In this document: positions 17,074-24,877 of the stretch, piece after piece
Position numbering within the stretch: the first letter of the stretch is position 1
Layout of the letters: each line of letters starts with the position of its first letter
Virus record (IMG/VR): IMGVR_UViG_3300035670_000268
Location: 1 to 54,638 of that record
Length of the DNA: 54,638 nt
Strand: one strand, 5' to 3'
DNA from: a virus
The notes under the pieces: generated by a model
Told to the model about the DNA's origin: nothing
The model's input: only the letters and a program-made list of their open reading frames with translations
Databases searched by the model: none
Translations under genes and position numbers: made by a program

Positions 17074-17427
17074 TTATTGCTCCTTAATTACAGCAGCTTT
17101 GAGTACCGGTTCAACTGTTAGCTTCACATCGGCCTGCGAGGCATTCTGGCCAGCCGATAGAAAAGAAGCAGCACCGCCAGCGACAATGAAGTTAGTTACG
17201 TCACTGGGTACTGGAATCACGCTAAATGTGTACACGAAAGGAGTTTTCTTTCCTTGGTGCTCTAATTCACCGTGAAGATAGCCTAACTCAAAAACTGGTA
17301 TTACCAGCGGGAGTTGAGTTTGATAGTGCACCACTAATGATTCTTCGGGAATCCTGCGGGCGCCTATCTTTTCGTCAACCATTACGACCGCAAAACTATC
17401 AACGGTTATTTCTACCTTCTGGTTCAT
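17074..17427 (-). CDS. Small beta-rich protein, possible paralogue group A
   Basis: 117 aa, begins MNQKVEITVDSFAVVMVDEK and has the same length and start pattern as the 18758 product (MNIKITDLKVT). A Gly/Ala-rich segment (VAGGAASFLSAGQNAS) near the end is its own. ATG overlaps the upstream gene's stop (17424-17427) with SD GGGA. Function unknown. Confidence 0.55.
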   Translation of the reverse strand: MNQKVEITVDSFAVVMVDEKIGARRIPEESLVVHYQTQLPLVIPVFELGYLHGELEHQGKKTPFVYTFSVIPVPSDVTNFIVAGGAASFLSAGQNASQADVKLTVEPVLKAAVIKEQ

Positions 17428-18284
17428 TCTGGATTCCCATTAGGACGCAACGCCCTTGCAAAGCCGTACACGTATGGGTTTAAGTCTTCCTGTCCGTCGG
17501 GTTGAGGTTTTAACTTAAAGCCATTGCGGAGTGCTAACTCGCGGATTTGGTCATTCGTCCACTGGAACGCCACACCAGCCGCTTTGAGTTGTCTCAAGAT
17601 AAAACTCACGTACTTGATCTGGTGGAAACAATCGTGCAGGGAGTCGTGAGGCTCTCCTTCGAAAGTTAAAGTTTTCTTCGGGTTGATTCCAAAGAGATAC
17701 CCTACTTCTACGACAGTACGGACGTCGAGTTCTTTAAAGAACTTCCATGGCAGTGGTACACCAGAGACTTCAAACGCATTCGCGAGTATCCCTAAATCAA
17801 ACCGAGCGCCGTTCCCCCAGAGGACGGCGTCTTTGCCGATTTCATTCAGGAACACCGCAACGAGGTGAAGCGCATCTTCTAACTCTAACCCGTTCTCTAA
17901 CGTACGAGATAACGGAAGACGTGTAGTATCGGGTTGTCTTAACCACCACGCTACAGTACCACCGTTTATTTTTAAACCCGCTTTGAGTAAGCTGTCTAAA
18001 CGAATCGGCACTTTTAAGAACAGACCAGACTCTCCTGTAAAGCGATTAAACTGCACTAAGGAGATCTCTACAAACGCAGCTTGTGAGCTCAGTCCTAACG
18101 TCTCGATGTCCACCATGACGTCTTTCCAGTCGAACTGTGCGACTTCTCCTTTAAGGAGCATGTGTAGCCCTTCAAAGAAGTTTTCGTGGTACCACTTGTC
18201 TGTCTTGAGTTGGATACAGACTTCGTCCTTTTGGAAGTTCCGTGTCTGTAGGTTCAAACGGGGGTGTTGGGTTGCTTCACTCAC
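17424..18284 (-). CDS. DEDDh 3'-5' exonuclease (DexA / Rv2179c-like)
   Basis: 286 aa. ExoI motif DIETLG (D59, E61), ExoII WGNGARFDLGIL with the second Asp, and ExoIII HDSLHDCFHQIKYV with His then Asp place it in the RNase T/DnaQ superfamily, DEDDh branch. The spacing and the 'WGNG..FD' block resemble T4 DexA and related phage exonucleases that degrade DNA or RNA 3' ends. About 50 extra residues precede the domain. GTG start with AGGAG 8 bases upstream; it overlaps the preceding gene by 8 bases. Likely role: nucleotide recycling or replication; the substrate is not evident. Confidence 0.85.
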   Translation of the reverse strand: MSEATQHPRLNLQTRNFQKDEVCIQLKTDKWYHENFFEGLHMLLKGEVAQFDWKDVMVDIETLGLSSQAAFVEISLVQFNRFTGESGLFLKVPIRLDSLLKAGLKINGGTVAWWLRQPDTTRLPLSRTLENGLELEDALHLVAVFLNEIGKDAVLWGNGARFDLGILANAFEVSGVPLPWKFFKELDVRTVVEVGYLFGINPKKTLTFEGEPHDSLHDCFHQIKYVSFILRQLKAAGVAFQWTNDQIRELALRNGFKLKPQPDGQEDLNPYVYGFARALRPNGNPE

Positions 18285-18756
18285 GGGTGGTCTCCTGTAT
18301 AGGTTTTAACACTACTGGGCTGAATTTAATCAGTCGAGTAGCTTTATTTTCATAGAGCTCCGTGTCAAGTAACAACACGAACGAACCATCGGTTTGTTTT
18401 GCAAGTACCGCCTGAAAAGGAGAGAAGGACTCCCCTTTCAAGATCTTACTTTTCGAATAACCGATAAGTGCTCCCATGGCGGTAGCGGACAAAGTGAAAC
18501 ACGTGTGGTTGAATGGAGTGAGGCCAAACCGAGGAATAGCAGCTTGAACAAACTCTTTGACTAAACCATCGGCTGTGTCGGTCTCTTCGTACTCTAAAGC
18601 AACGGTTTCTTTCAGCTGAATATCGTGGTCTCCTACTAAAGGGGTAACGAACACCCCTTGATACACGAAGGGTTGGTCTTCTTCAAGTAACCGACGACGA
18701 AGCATATCCGCTTCGCTAAAGTCTTTGTTCTTAGTGATGGATACGACGTTGTCCAT
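18277..18756 (-). CDS. Hypothetical protein, 159 aa
   Basis: ATG 18756 is chosen because GGAGG precedes it and it lies one base after the upstream stop; the frame is open to 18792. N-terminal Lys/Arg/Glu-rich helix, then beta-rich body with TELYENKATRLIKFSPVVL near the C-terminus. No family recognised. Confidence 0.6.
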   Translation of the reverse strand: MDNVVSITKNKDFSEADMLRRRLLEEDQPFVYQGVFVTPLVGDHDIQLKETVALEYEETDTADGLVKEFVQAAIPRFGLTPFNHTCFTLSATAMGALIGYSKSKILKGESFSPFQAVLAKQTDGSFVLLLDTELYENKATRLIKFSPVVLKPIQETTRE

Positions 18757-18757
18757 T

Positions 18758-19111
18758 CTACTCGCCTCCGCGATAAGTGTACTCAACAGCAAGTTTGAAC
18801 TTGACCTCTACGGGCACAAATTCCAACCCATCGGGCGTAGCGATTGTAAATCCAAGTGGGTCGCCTACCCATTCTAAAAATAAACTACCTGTCCATTTAT
18901 TGGCTTTGATCATCAACGTGGGATCACAAAAACACAACTGGACGTTGTAAAGTCCAGTGACTCGTAAACTTACGGCTTGGTGATCCGACCACCCTTGAGT
19001 GAATAACTCTAGAGAAAGATCTAGAGGAGTCCCATCGAGCATACAGACAGCGAGGTCAGTGATTTGTGCATGTGCTGCGGTTACTTTCAGATCGGTAATT
19101 TTGATGTTCAT
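18758..19111 (-). CDS. Small beta-rich protein, paralogue group A
   Basis: 117 aa, beta-rich; its C-terminal third resembles the 15857-16201 product (see that entry). Its SD is unusual: nine consecutive G residues (C run at 19117-19125) five bases before ATG, a homopolymer prone to slippage, so expression could vary between clones. Function unknown. Confidence 0.6.
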   Translation of the reverse strand: MNIKITDLKVTAAHAQITDLAVCMLDGTPLDLSLELFTQGWSDHQAVSLRVTGLYNVQLCFCDPTLMIKANKWTGSLFLEWVGDPLGFTIATPDGLEFVPVEVKFKLAVEYTYRGGE

Positions 19112-19131
19112 TTAAACCCCCCCCCTTTGGA

Positions 19132-19659
19132 TCACCAACGATCGGCTATGCTTTTGACCATGACTAACCACTGTTTACGGTACGTTTGTGAAACGATTTG
19201 ATACGCCAAACGTTCATAATACTTCGGTTTATCTGTAGAAAGAAACACGGTATCAAAGTGGTGTCTACAGTGGTCTTCTAAAGTCCTCACTAGCAATTTC
19301 CCTACTCCAGAACGCTGCCACTGCCACGCTACGCAAAGTTGGTTCAACGAAACGCACTCTGCATCAAACGCACAAGGACTGGCGTTAAGAAAGCCGATCA
19401 ATACCCCATTGTCAACGTACACCCCAAGCGTTACACTTTTAGGACGAGTTAGGTCTTCTAGAAAGCGATCAAAGTACTCATTAGCTACAGCACGATTAGT
19501 GAGTGTCGTTTGGTGTGCGCCTAGAAAGATTTCTACAACGCGTTGATGGTCTGTTCCTTCTATGACAGCCACGTAACAGGACGTTGTGTCCGTATCCCGT
19601 AAGACGTGCTGAGTTTGGTGCGCGTCGCTCATTAGGTCCTTCAGTTCAGGTGTGCTCAT
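19132..19659 (-). CDS. GNAT-family N-acetyltransferase
   Basis: 175 aa. The acetyl-CoA-binding motif A is visible: a beta strand (LNQLCVAWQWQ) then QRSGVGKLLVRTLEDHC, matching Q/R-x-x-G-x-G/A. A later strand and helix (TVFLSTDKPKYYERLAYQIV) fit motif B, where the Tyr commonly acts in catalysis. The substrate is unknown; phage GNATs can modify host proteins, small molecules or DNA bases. SD AAAGGAA. Its stop falls 20 bases before the next gene's ATG. Confidence 0.8.
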   Translation of the reverse strand: MSTPELKDLMSDAHQTQHVLRDTDTTSCYVAVIEGTDHQRVVEIFLGAHQTTLTNRAVANEYFDRFLEDLTRPKSVTLGVYVDNGVLIGFLNASPCAFDAECVSLNQLCVAWQWQRSGVGKLLVRTLEDHCRHHFDTVFLSTDKPKYYERLAYQIVSQTYRKQWLVMVKSIADRW

Positions 19660-19928
19660 GTTGGTTCCTTTTCTGGTTCAGAAAGTGACTTTAGCCAGTT
19701 GATGAATTTCTCACGCTCCCATCTCGGACTTCCTCCCAATTTAAAATCTGGGAGAGGCACTGCCGTAATATTCCCGCGAGAGTCCCTAAGTGGCACGTAG
19801 TCAGGGTGTTCCGGAGAGTACCGCATCCTCTCCAGAGTACGACGACTAACGCTTAGAAGACGGTATATGTCAGACAGTGTTAAGTACCTCGGTATTTCCC
19901 AAGATACACCACCGGAAATAATCATCAT
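19656..19928 (-). CDS. AlpA/excisionase-like DNA-binding protein
   Basis: 90 aa. LTLSDIYRLLSVSRRTLERM is a winged-helix/MerR-type helix-turn-helix opening as in AlpA and excisionases. It is followed by a wing region (PDFKLGGSPRW) and the closing helix EREKFINWL, the usual 'W-x-x-x-x-I/L-x-x-W-L' ending of this family. Such proteins regulate transcription or direct recombination. No integrase is nearby, so a transcriptional role is likelier. ATGA overlaps link it to both neighbours. Confidence 0.7.
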   Translation of the reverse strand: MMIISGGVSWEIPRYLTLSDIYRLLSVSRRTLERMRYSPEHPDYVPLRDSRGNITAVPLPDFKLGGSPRWEREKFINWLKSLSEPEKEPT

Positions 19929-20230
19929 TCTACCACCGCCTCGTATAGGTTAAAGGTAATGACCGGCTCTACGCTCCGGTCGGTTAAACGCTCGCTGATG
20001 TAACAGAACGGTCCGTTGTCTGGGTGGTCTAACCACACCACGAGGTTGTTGTTCTCAAAGAAACTCAGCGCTTCGTAATAGTTTCCACGGCTAGGCCAGA
20101 CGTGGGAGATGGGTAGTTGTGTGGACAACTGCTTCACTAACGGGTTCAGCGTTTTAAAGTGCGCTCGAAGTACCGCGTCTGTCGTAGGAGAGACGGTGGT
20201 ACCGATTTTGATGTCGACGTATTCGTACAT
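19925..20230 (-). CDS. Small hypothetical protein, paralogue group B
   Basis: 101 aa. The segment VVWLDHPDNGPFCYISERL resembles VVWVSTPNKPGHFCKYLERD at the end of the 20667-20900 product (VVW-x6-10-G-x-FC-x-Y-x-ER), so the two are probably paralogues. It overlaps the AlpA-like gene by ATGA. SD GAGG. Function unknown. Confidence 0.6.
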   Translation of the reverse strand: MYEYVDIKIGTTVSPTTDAVLRAHFKTLNPLVKQLSTQLPISHVWPSRGNYYEALSFFENNNLVVWLDHPDNGPFCYISERLTDRSVEPVITFNLYEAVVE

Positions 20231-20233
20231 GGT

Positions 20234-20656
20234 TCAATCCTCTTCTTCCCAATCGATGCAAGCGGTCGCTACACGAACCGATTCATCGCCACTGTATGGG
20301 GTGACCAATGAACACTGCAACCACACCCGGTCTTTAGGGGCGCAATAAGGACTATCAAAACAGACGTACGTTTGTCTCCAGGTCAACAAAGGAGCATGGC
20401 AGTTGTTCTTCACATCCATTGCTTGGGTTATTTTCCACTCAACGCGATGCTGGTGTTTGTGTTGTGGGTTGCGTGTTTCCCAAACGTTACAGACCGCAAA
20501 GAAAGTTTCTGTACCGGAATTCATTCCAATTTCAGACAATTCAACTGAGATGTGTGACGGTACCAAATACACCAGGTTCTGCGCAGCACAGGTGACTCCA
20601 CAAACGGTAGTGTGCATGAGTTCCGATGGCGGTAAATCAATTTCGATTCGTTTCAT
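20234..20656 (-). CDS. Small Cys-rich beta protein
   Basis: 140 aa with eight or so Cys residues (TTVCGVTCAAQ, SPYCAPKD, LQCSL, TACIDW) and a His-rich patch (HKHQHR). Begins MKRIEIDLPPSEL, similar in style to the MELKEYDVRLPKN start of the 20906 gene. Could bind metal; nothing confirms it. SD GAGGAG. Function unknown. Confidence 0.55.
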   Translation of the reverse strand: MKRIEIDLPPSELMHTTVCGVTCAAQNLVYLVPSHISVELSEIGMNSGTETFFAVCNVWETRNPQHKHQHRVEWKITQAMDVKNNCHAPLLTWRQTYVCFDSPYCAPKDRVWLQCSLVTPYSGDESVRVATACIDWEEED

Positions 20657-20666
20657 AGTCTACTCC

Positions 20667-20900
20667 TCAGTCCCGTTCCAGGTACTTACAGAAATGTCCC
20701 GGTTTGTTCGGCGTGGATACCCATACGACCACACATTCCTCTTTAGGTTGTACGACGATGGGATTGTTTTTAGCGTACTCAGAATCACTCAGATCGACGT
20801 GAATACAAGCAGGTTGATCGAGCATGCTCTTTTCACCAAAAGCGCTTAGAATCAATTCTACGGCTCTTTGTGGGCAATCTTGATTTAGTACTTGGTACAT
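20667..20900 (-). CDS. Small hypothetical protein, paralogue group B
   Basis: 77 aa. ATG 20900 is used because AGAAGGAA precedes it and it lies 5 bases after the upstream stop; the frame opens earlier at 20978. Its C-terminal VVWVSTPNKPGHFCKYLERD matches the 19925-20230 product. Function unknown. Confidence 0.6.
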   Translation of the reverse strand: MYQVLNQDCPQRAVELILSAFGEKSMLDQPACIHVDLSDSEYAKNNPIVVQPKEECVVVWVSTPNKPGHFCKYLERD

Positions 20901-20905
20901 ACCGT

Positions 20906-21934
20906 TTATTCCTTCTCTTTTAATCCGAATGAGTTTATAACAGGAGTGGTTTTTAACAGCTCTTGTAAACGTTCCCACTCGCCCTCTACTGTCAACGCGA
21001 TGAAGTCTATCCCACCAACAGTTCTTGGTGGGGTACCCAGGAACCCAAGGAAGACAGGTTCTCTTTTAACTGGTGGTTCATCAGGAACTTTAACCTCACA
21101 CGCCAATCCACCGCGATACACATAAGCGTACGTTAAGCGATCGTCAAAGTCGTCGTCTTCGTGCGCCCATACCGCTAACAGTTGTCCTTCTTCAGCTACA
21201 AGAAACGGAGAGACTAATGTAAAGAACGCTTGTAAGCAATCCGGATACACCTTCCCTTCTCTGTGTAACTCCAGTTTCTTCCGATCGACTTCCGTGGTCA
21301 GTAACTCGTAGAACCATTCTTCGTCCTTAAAGTCTTCTGAGAAAAAGAAATGTGGACGTTGGATTTGTTCTAAGTGAGTATAAGGCCAACCTAGAGACAA
21401 ATCAAAAGGAACGTCCTTCTCGTAGTGGTGTTCGATTGCTTCCAGGAACTCAGGTATCCGAGGGAAGAATTTTCCCTCAGGGTCTTTGAGTTTTATCTGA
21501 ACGTGTACTTTATGGCGATCGCTCATGCTGTTATTCTCTTCGTCCTCAGACCACTCGACCTCGGCTATAATCACACGTCCCATACCCCTTGGGTAATCGA
21601 CGGTAAAGTCCGATACCTGCGCGTGCACTCTATCGCTAGGTGGCGTGTATTTATCCGACATATTCGCGTACGTCTGTTTGGACTCCACGGTCACCTCTTC
21701 CAGATTGGAAGAACGTTCACACGTAAAACGAACCCAAAACTCATGAGGCTCGTTTACGCGGTAGGTGTTAAAGGCACCTTCGAGACAATACGTGCATGAG
21801 TCCACAGCGGTAAGTTTTGTGGGGGTGTACGTACCTCCTTCTGGCAATAACACCGACAGTGTGCTTATGGAGAATTCTCCATGCTGTATAGTGAAATTCT
21901 TAGGTAAACGTACGTCGTATTCTTTTAGTTCCAT
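20906..21934 (-). CDS. Hypothetical protein, 342 aa
   Basis: N-terminal about 120 residues beta-rich with a Cys pair (SCTYCLEG); central part charged and helical with LEAIEHHYEKDVPFDLSLGW; C-terminus acidic then Pro-rich (PDEPPVKREPVFLGFLG). First gene of its operon: SD GGAGAG, and promoter element copy 5 (21971-21996) lies about 37 bases upstream. Family not recognised. Confidence 0.65.
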   Translation of the reverse strand: MELKEYDVRLPKNFTIQHGEFSISTLSVLLPEGGTYTPTKLTAVDSCTYCLEGAFNTYRVNEPHEFWVRFTCERSSNLEEVTVESKQTYANMSDKYTPPSDRVHAQVSDFTVDYPRGMGRVIIAEVEWSEDEENNSMSDRHKVHVQIKLKDPEGKFFPRIPEFLEAIEHHYEKDVPFDLSLGWPYTHLEQIQRPHFFFSEDFKDEEWFYELLTTEVDRKKLELHREGKVYPDCLQAFFTLVSPFLVAEEGQLLAVWAHEDDDFDDRLTYAYVYRGGLACEVKVPDEPPVKREPVFLGFLGTPPRTVGGIDFIALTVEGEWERLQELLKTTPVINSFGLKEKE

Positions 21935-21970
21935 GGTACTCTCCGATGGTTCTTTAGTTTAGTTCCTAAA

Positions 21971-21996
21971 GATAATGTAGGTCTATAAACACTTCG
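21971..21996 (-). promoter_or_regulatory. Leftward promoter element, divergent copy 5
   Basis: Leftward strand CGAAGTGTTTATAG then seven bases then ATTATC, the same 26-base length and end words as copies at 47030 and 51465 (CGAA..TTTATAGG....ATATC). It lies between the terminator at 22024-22066 and the 342-aa gene. Confidence 0.5.
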
Positions 21997-22023
21997 ATTA
22001 GTCTATGCTGTGAATTATGACAC

Positions 22024-22066
22024 AAAAAAAGAAACGGCATACGGGGAGGGTGTGAAACCCTCCCCG
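22024..22066 (-). terminator. Intrinsic terminator
   Basis: CGGGGAGGGT pairs with ACCCTCCCCG around GTGAA; the A run at 22024-22030 gives a leftward U run after GCCGTTTC. Ends the unit 22074-24097. Confidence 0.85.
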
Positions 22067-22073
22067 CTTTGCG

Positions 22074-22532
22074 TTAATGGAGCACTCTGACTTTTACTTT
22101 TTCTATCTTAAACAGAATACACGCAGTTTCGGTATCTTCGTCCACGGTTTCGATCGCCATGTAGAGTACGTCGTCTGTAGGCACGAATAACGTACAACGG
22201 ACTGCTATATCTGCTTTGGCTTCACTGCAAATATAAAACAACGTCAGGACGCACTCTAGAACTCGATCAGGAAACGCGTTCAGCTCAAGCTCGACAAGCG
22301 CTGAGTCAATAAACTCACTTGCGATGTCTCCAAACGCATCTCCTGCGCCTCTCACGCACTCTAGACACAGCACTTCTTCCAGTGACCCTTCTGCTTCTTC
22401 TGGTGTTGTGAACACATACCCTTCTACGATGTACTGTGTAAGCTCCCCGTTAATTAACCGCACTAAGTGTTCTTGCGTATCCCGTTGCTGTTGTGTGAGG
22501 TGTTCGGTCTCTACAGTCTCTACTATCGGCAT
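22074..22532 (-). CDS. Hypothetical acidic protein, 152 aa
   Basis: Strongly acidic (many Glu/Asp), with LCLECVRGAGDAFGDIASEF in the middle and a basic KIEKVKVRVLH end. SD AAGGAG. Overall charge would permit a DNA-mimic or inhibitor role but no family is recognised. Confidence 0.6.
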   Translation of the reverse strand: MPIVETVETEHLTQQQRDTQEHLVRLINGELTQYIVEGYVFTTPEEAEGSLEEVLCLECVRGAGDAFGDIASEFIDSALVELELNAFPDRVLECVLTLFYICSEAKADIAVRCTLFVPTDDVLYMAIETVDEDTETACILFKIEKVKVRVLH

Positions 22533-22556
22533 AGCGTACTCCTTTTTTCTTCAGAT

Positions 22557-22970
22557 TCACTGGATTACTTTGAATCCACGATCGAATATTGCTAATCTCA
22601 CTAACTCTTCAATGAGCTCTGGGTCTTTCGCACACGTGTATTTAACGACTTCTCCATCCTTTACCATGATACTTAATACCTCACGGTCTCCCATTAAGAC
22701 CCTCGCGTAATGCGGAAACATCACGACTTCTAGATCCTCACGCGTACGTACACACATGGTGGATTTCCCCATACCAGGAACATCGACGATTTCATCGGAG
22801 ACTTCCTTAAAACCCGCCAAATGGTTTTGTAAGTCATAGAAAAGCGGGAGCAAACGCTGTCGTTGCTCCCGCTTCATCGCTTTGTGTTTTAACCACAGAT
22901 ACCTTACCAAGTGTAACAGTAACACCGAACACGCCCCTACGACAATTCCTAACAGCAAAGTTTCTGACAT
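22557..22970 (-). CDS. Single-pass membrane protein, unknown
   Basis: 137 aa. TM helix at residues 5-27 (LLLGIVVGACSVLLLHLVRYLWL) followed by a basic stretch KHKAMKREQRQR, so N-out/C-in. The cytoplasmic part is mixed alpha/beta with VKYTCAKDPELIEELVRLAI. Its neighbour 22981-23382 has the same plan, and the pair may act together at the inner membrane. Confidence 0.6.
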   Translation of the reverse strand: MSETLLLGIVVGACSVLLLHLVRYLWLKHKAMKREQRQRLLPLFYDLQNHLAGFKEVSDEIVDVPGMGKSTMCVRTREDLEVVMFPHYARVLMGDREVLSIMVKDGEVVKYTCAKDPELIEELVRLAIFDRGFKVIQ

Positions 22971-22980
22971 GTCTCACTCC

Positions 22981-23382
22981 TTACGCAAATGCTTTGTTGA
23001 TTAATTGTTTTGCTTCTTCTACGTCACCAGTAAACACAAAGTGTGTTACTTCCGTGGTTCCGTCCTTTCCCGTGTGGTGATGGATTCTTACTAACTGTCC
23101 TCCCTGGTACGACAGTTGCACGTAGTTCTCACACACGTACACGGTGTAGCTTCCTTTCCCGTAGCTTGAGACTTCAAACGTACGTCCTGTCTCTCCACTG
23201 GTGACGTCTCGGGCGTACTCGTAATGAAACCCCCAATCCGCTGGAGTGCTCAATTTGTATAAAACCTCTTCTACGTAAGGCTTGTGGCGATTTTGTTCTC
23301 TTTGTTCTAGATCTGCCAACCAGCCTATTAACAGCAGGCCAGCGAACACCGTCAACACAACGTAGATCGTATTCTCATTCAT
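22981..23382 (-). CDS. Single-pass membrane protein, unknown
   Basis: 133 aa. TM helix at residues 5-24 (TIYVVLTVFAGLLLIGWLAD), then a charged linker and a beta-rich domain that ends VFTGDVEEAKQLINKAFA. Same architecture as the downstream 137-aa protein (TM, basic or charged linker, about 100-residue domain ending in a helix). SD GAGGAGAG. Confidence 0.6.
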   Translation of the reverse strand: MNENTIYVVLTVFAGLLLIGWLADLEQREQNRHKPYVEEVLYKLSTPADWGFHYEYARDVTSGETGRTFEVSSYGKGSYTVYVCENYVQLSYQGGQLVRIHHHTGKDGTTEVTHFVFTGDVEEAKQLINKAFA

Positions 23383-23392
23383 TTCTCTCTCC

Positions 23393-24097
23393 TCAGTTTT
23401 TTGTTTGTACGTAACGGTCTAACAGTTCCCAATTCAATGGCGTATACAAAGGTTCTATTTGTAACCCTTCTTTACTGAACGTGAGTACCTGCCCTTTGTG
23501 TTTCTCTATCAGCCCTAATTCGGCTTTCCCTAGTATCCGGTGTTCCTTTTTATACACCGAGTATTTCTTCCATCGAGCTTGCATTTTCTTTTTATCTCTG
23601 GTGTCCTTAAAGTCTCCAGCAAAGAAGCTCTGGAATAAACCCAACTTTGCTGTAGGTAAACCACACACCCGCACCACGGCTTCTGACTGTTGGACAAAGA
23701 CTTGATCTACAGCCTGTTCTTTTAACGCCTCGAGGTGTTCTACTAATTGTCCTTCTGCGTCTTTAAAAACCTTCAGTACTTTCCCTACCGTAACACGCTC
23801 CCCTACGGTTTCTGTTAAACGTTTCGCTAGACTCCCCATGCGTTTATACAACAATGAAACGTCCTCCACCAACAAGTGTTCAAAGAACGCAACCTGCGAG
23901 CAGCTAGACGTATTCCCAAACGACTGCGTGTACGTAAGGTCTGGGTGATACAACACTTGTAGACAGGCAGATATTTCTTTTGGGGAGATTCCTAATTCTA
24001 CTTTCATGTATTTACGGATCTGTTTGTTCAGTAACTTATCGAATACCACGACTGGTTCTTTATGACTGTAGTCTCCGTATTTCATCACTCTACGCAT
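23393..24097 (-). CDS. Hypothetical basic protein, 234 aa
   Basis: Helical and basic (RWKKYSVYKKEHRILGKAELGLIEKHKG), with a cluster HPDLTYTQSFGNTSSCSQVAF. Could bind nucleic acid. First gene of its operon; the promoter element copy 2 is about 35 bases upstream. The SD (AAAGG) is weak; ATG 24085 is an alternative start. Confidence 0.6.
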   Translation of the reverse strand: MRRVMKYGDYSHKEPVVVFDKLLNKQIRKYMKVELGISPKEISACLQVLYHPDLTYTQSFGNTSSCSQVAFFEHLLVEDVSLLYKRMGSLAKRLTETVGERVTVGKVLKVFKDAEGQLVEHLEALKEQAVDQVFVQQSEAVVRVCGLPTAKLGLFQSFFAGDFKDTRDKKKMQARWKKYSVYKKEHRILGKAELGLIEKHKGQVLTFSKEGLQIEPLYTPLNWELLDRYVQTKN

Positions 24098-24616
24098 GGT
24101 ACGTATACCTTTGATTGATTGTCTCTACCTGTATATTAAATACCTGTAATTCTTTCCAGACCGCATAGACGGGAGGGGTGTGTCCCCTCCCTCTTAGCTA
24201 CTGGACTCTCGTCTTAGGAGAAGGGTAGTGGGTGTAAGCACCCACGCTACTCCTGTCTGTCTAGAGAGAGTACTACCTCTCTCTAGGGATAGGGATGGTG
24301 AGTGTCTGGACACTCACACTACTGAAGGATACTGTCTGTATTATGACAGACAGTTCTCTCTCCTGTATCTGTAGATACAGGGAATAAGGATATCGTTCAT
24401 AGAGAGGATAAGGAAGTCATTCACTACGTTCATTCCTCTATACCTTATCTCTCTATTCTCTCTACTATATTAACTAATAGTTACACACACAAAAAGCCCC
24501 ACCCCAACCCCTCCCATTGCTGGAAAGAGGCAGTAGTCAGTGACTACATAGTATACGTAGACTCAGTGTAAAAAATAACTATTCTTTGATACAAAGAGTA
24601 GTGAGCGAGGTGTGTG
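24098..24616. other. 519-base non-coding interval with a tandem array of hairpins
   Basis: The longest gene-free stretch in the window, between divergent units. I count nine hairpins: 24171-24191 (8 bp, loop TGTGT); 24225-24250 (7+3 bp, loop TAAG); 24261-24286 (10 bp, loop TACTAC); 24298-24317 (8 bp, loop CTGG); 24331-24354 (9 bp, loop ATTATG); 24362-24381 (8 bp, loop TGTA); 24399-24456 (14 bp with one bulge, 29-base loop); 24533-24547 (6 bp, loop AGT); 24579-24601 (10 bp with one G-U, loop ATA). The stems differ in sequence, so this is not a simple repeat. A C-rich tract lies at 24497-24525. The last hairpin ends just before the SD of the 24617 gene. No open frame here looks real. Confidence 0.75.
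24132..24157 (-). promoter_or_regulatory. Leftward promoter element, copy 2
   Basis: Leftward strand GAATTACAGGTATTTAATATA, sharing the exact word AGGTATTTAATAT with copies 3 and 4. It lies between the hairpin array and the 234-aa gene. Confidence 0.65.
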
Positions 24617-24877
24617 ATGCAACAATCTGTAACCATTCCTGCGAATGGGTATATAAAGGTTTTAGTGAACGTACGTCCTGGTGCTGTGTTCTCTGTAGTG
24701 CCTGGTGTAGGAGGACACATGCACGTCGAGTTCACGGTAGTCGACGGAGGACATCGATATCTGTGGGATAAAGCGAGTGTAAACAGTCCTACGTGGCATG
24801 TGGTAGACTGTCCTATGGCTGAAGTGTATGTAAAGGCAGACGTAGCTGCTGGTGTATTTGAATGGAGAAACCCATGA
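24617..24877 (+). CDS. Small beta-rich protein upstream of endolysin
   Basis: 86 aa. ATG 24617 (an in-frame GTG sits one codon earlier) has GCGAGG 6 bases upstream. Composition is Val/Gly-rich with no TM or signal, resembling small virion decoration or fibre domains (IPANGYIKVLVNVRPGAVFS). Its TGA overlaps the endolysin ATG (ATGA, 24874-24877), so the two are co-translated. Not a holin, since it lacks a membrane helix. Function unknown. Confidence 0.65.
   Translation: MQQSVTIPANGYIKVLVNVRPGAVFSVVPGVGGHMHVEFTVVDGGHRYLWDKASVNSPTWHVVDCPMAEVYVKADVAAGVFEWRNP

Noticed and set aside
24171-24601. CRISPR array or tRNA cluster in the hairpin region
   Set aside because: No repeated unit of constant sequence and spacing; no tRNA cloverleaf or TTCRA T-loop. 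The hairpins are unrelated in sequence.
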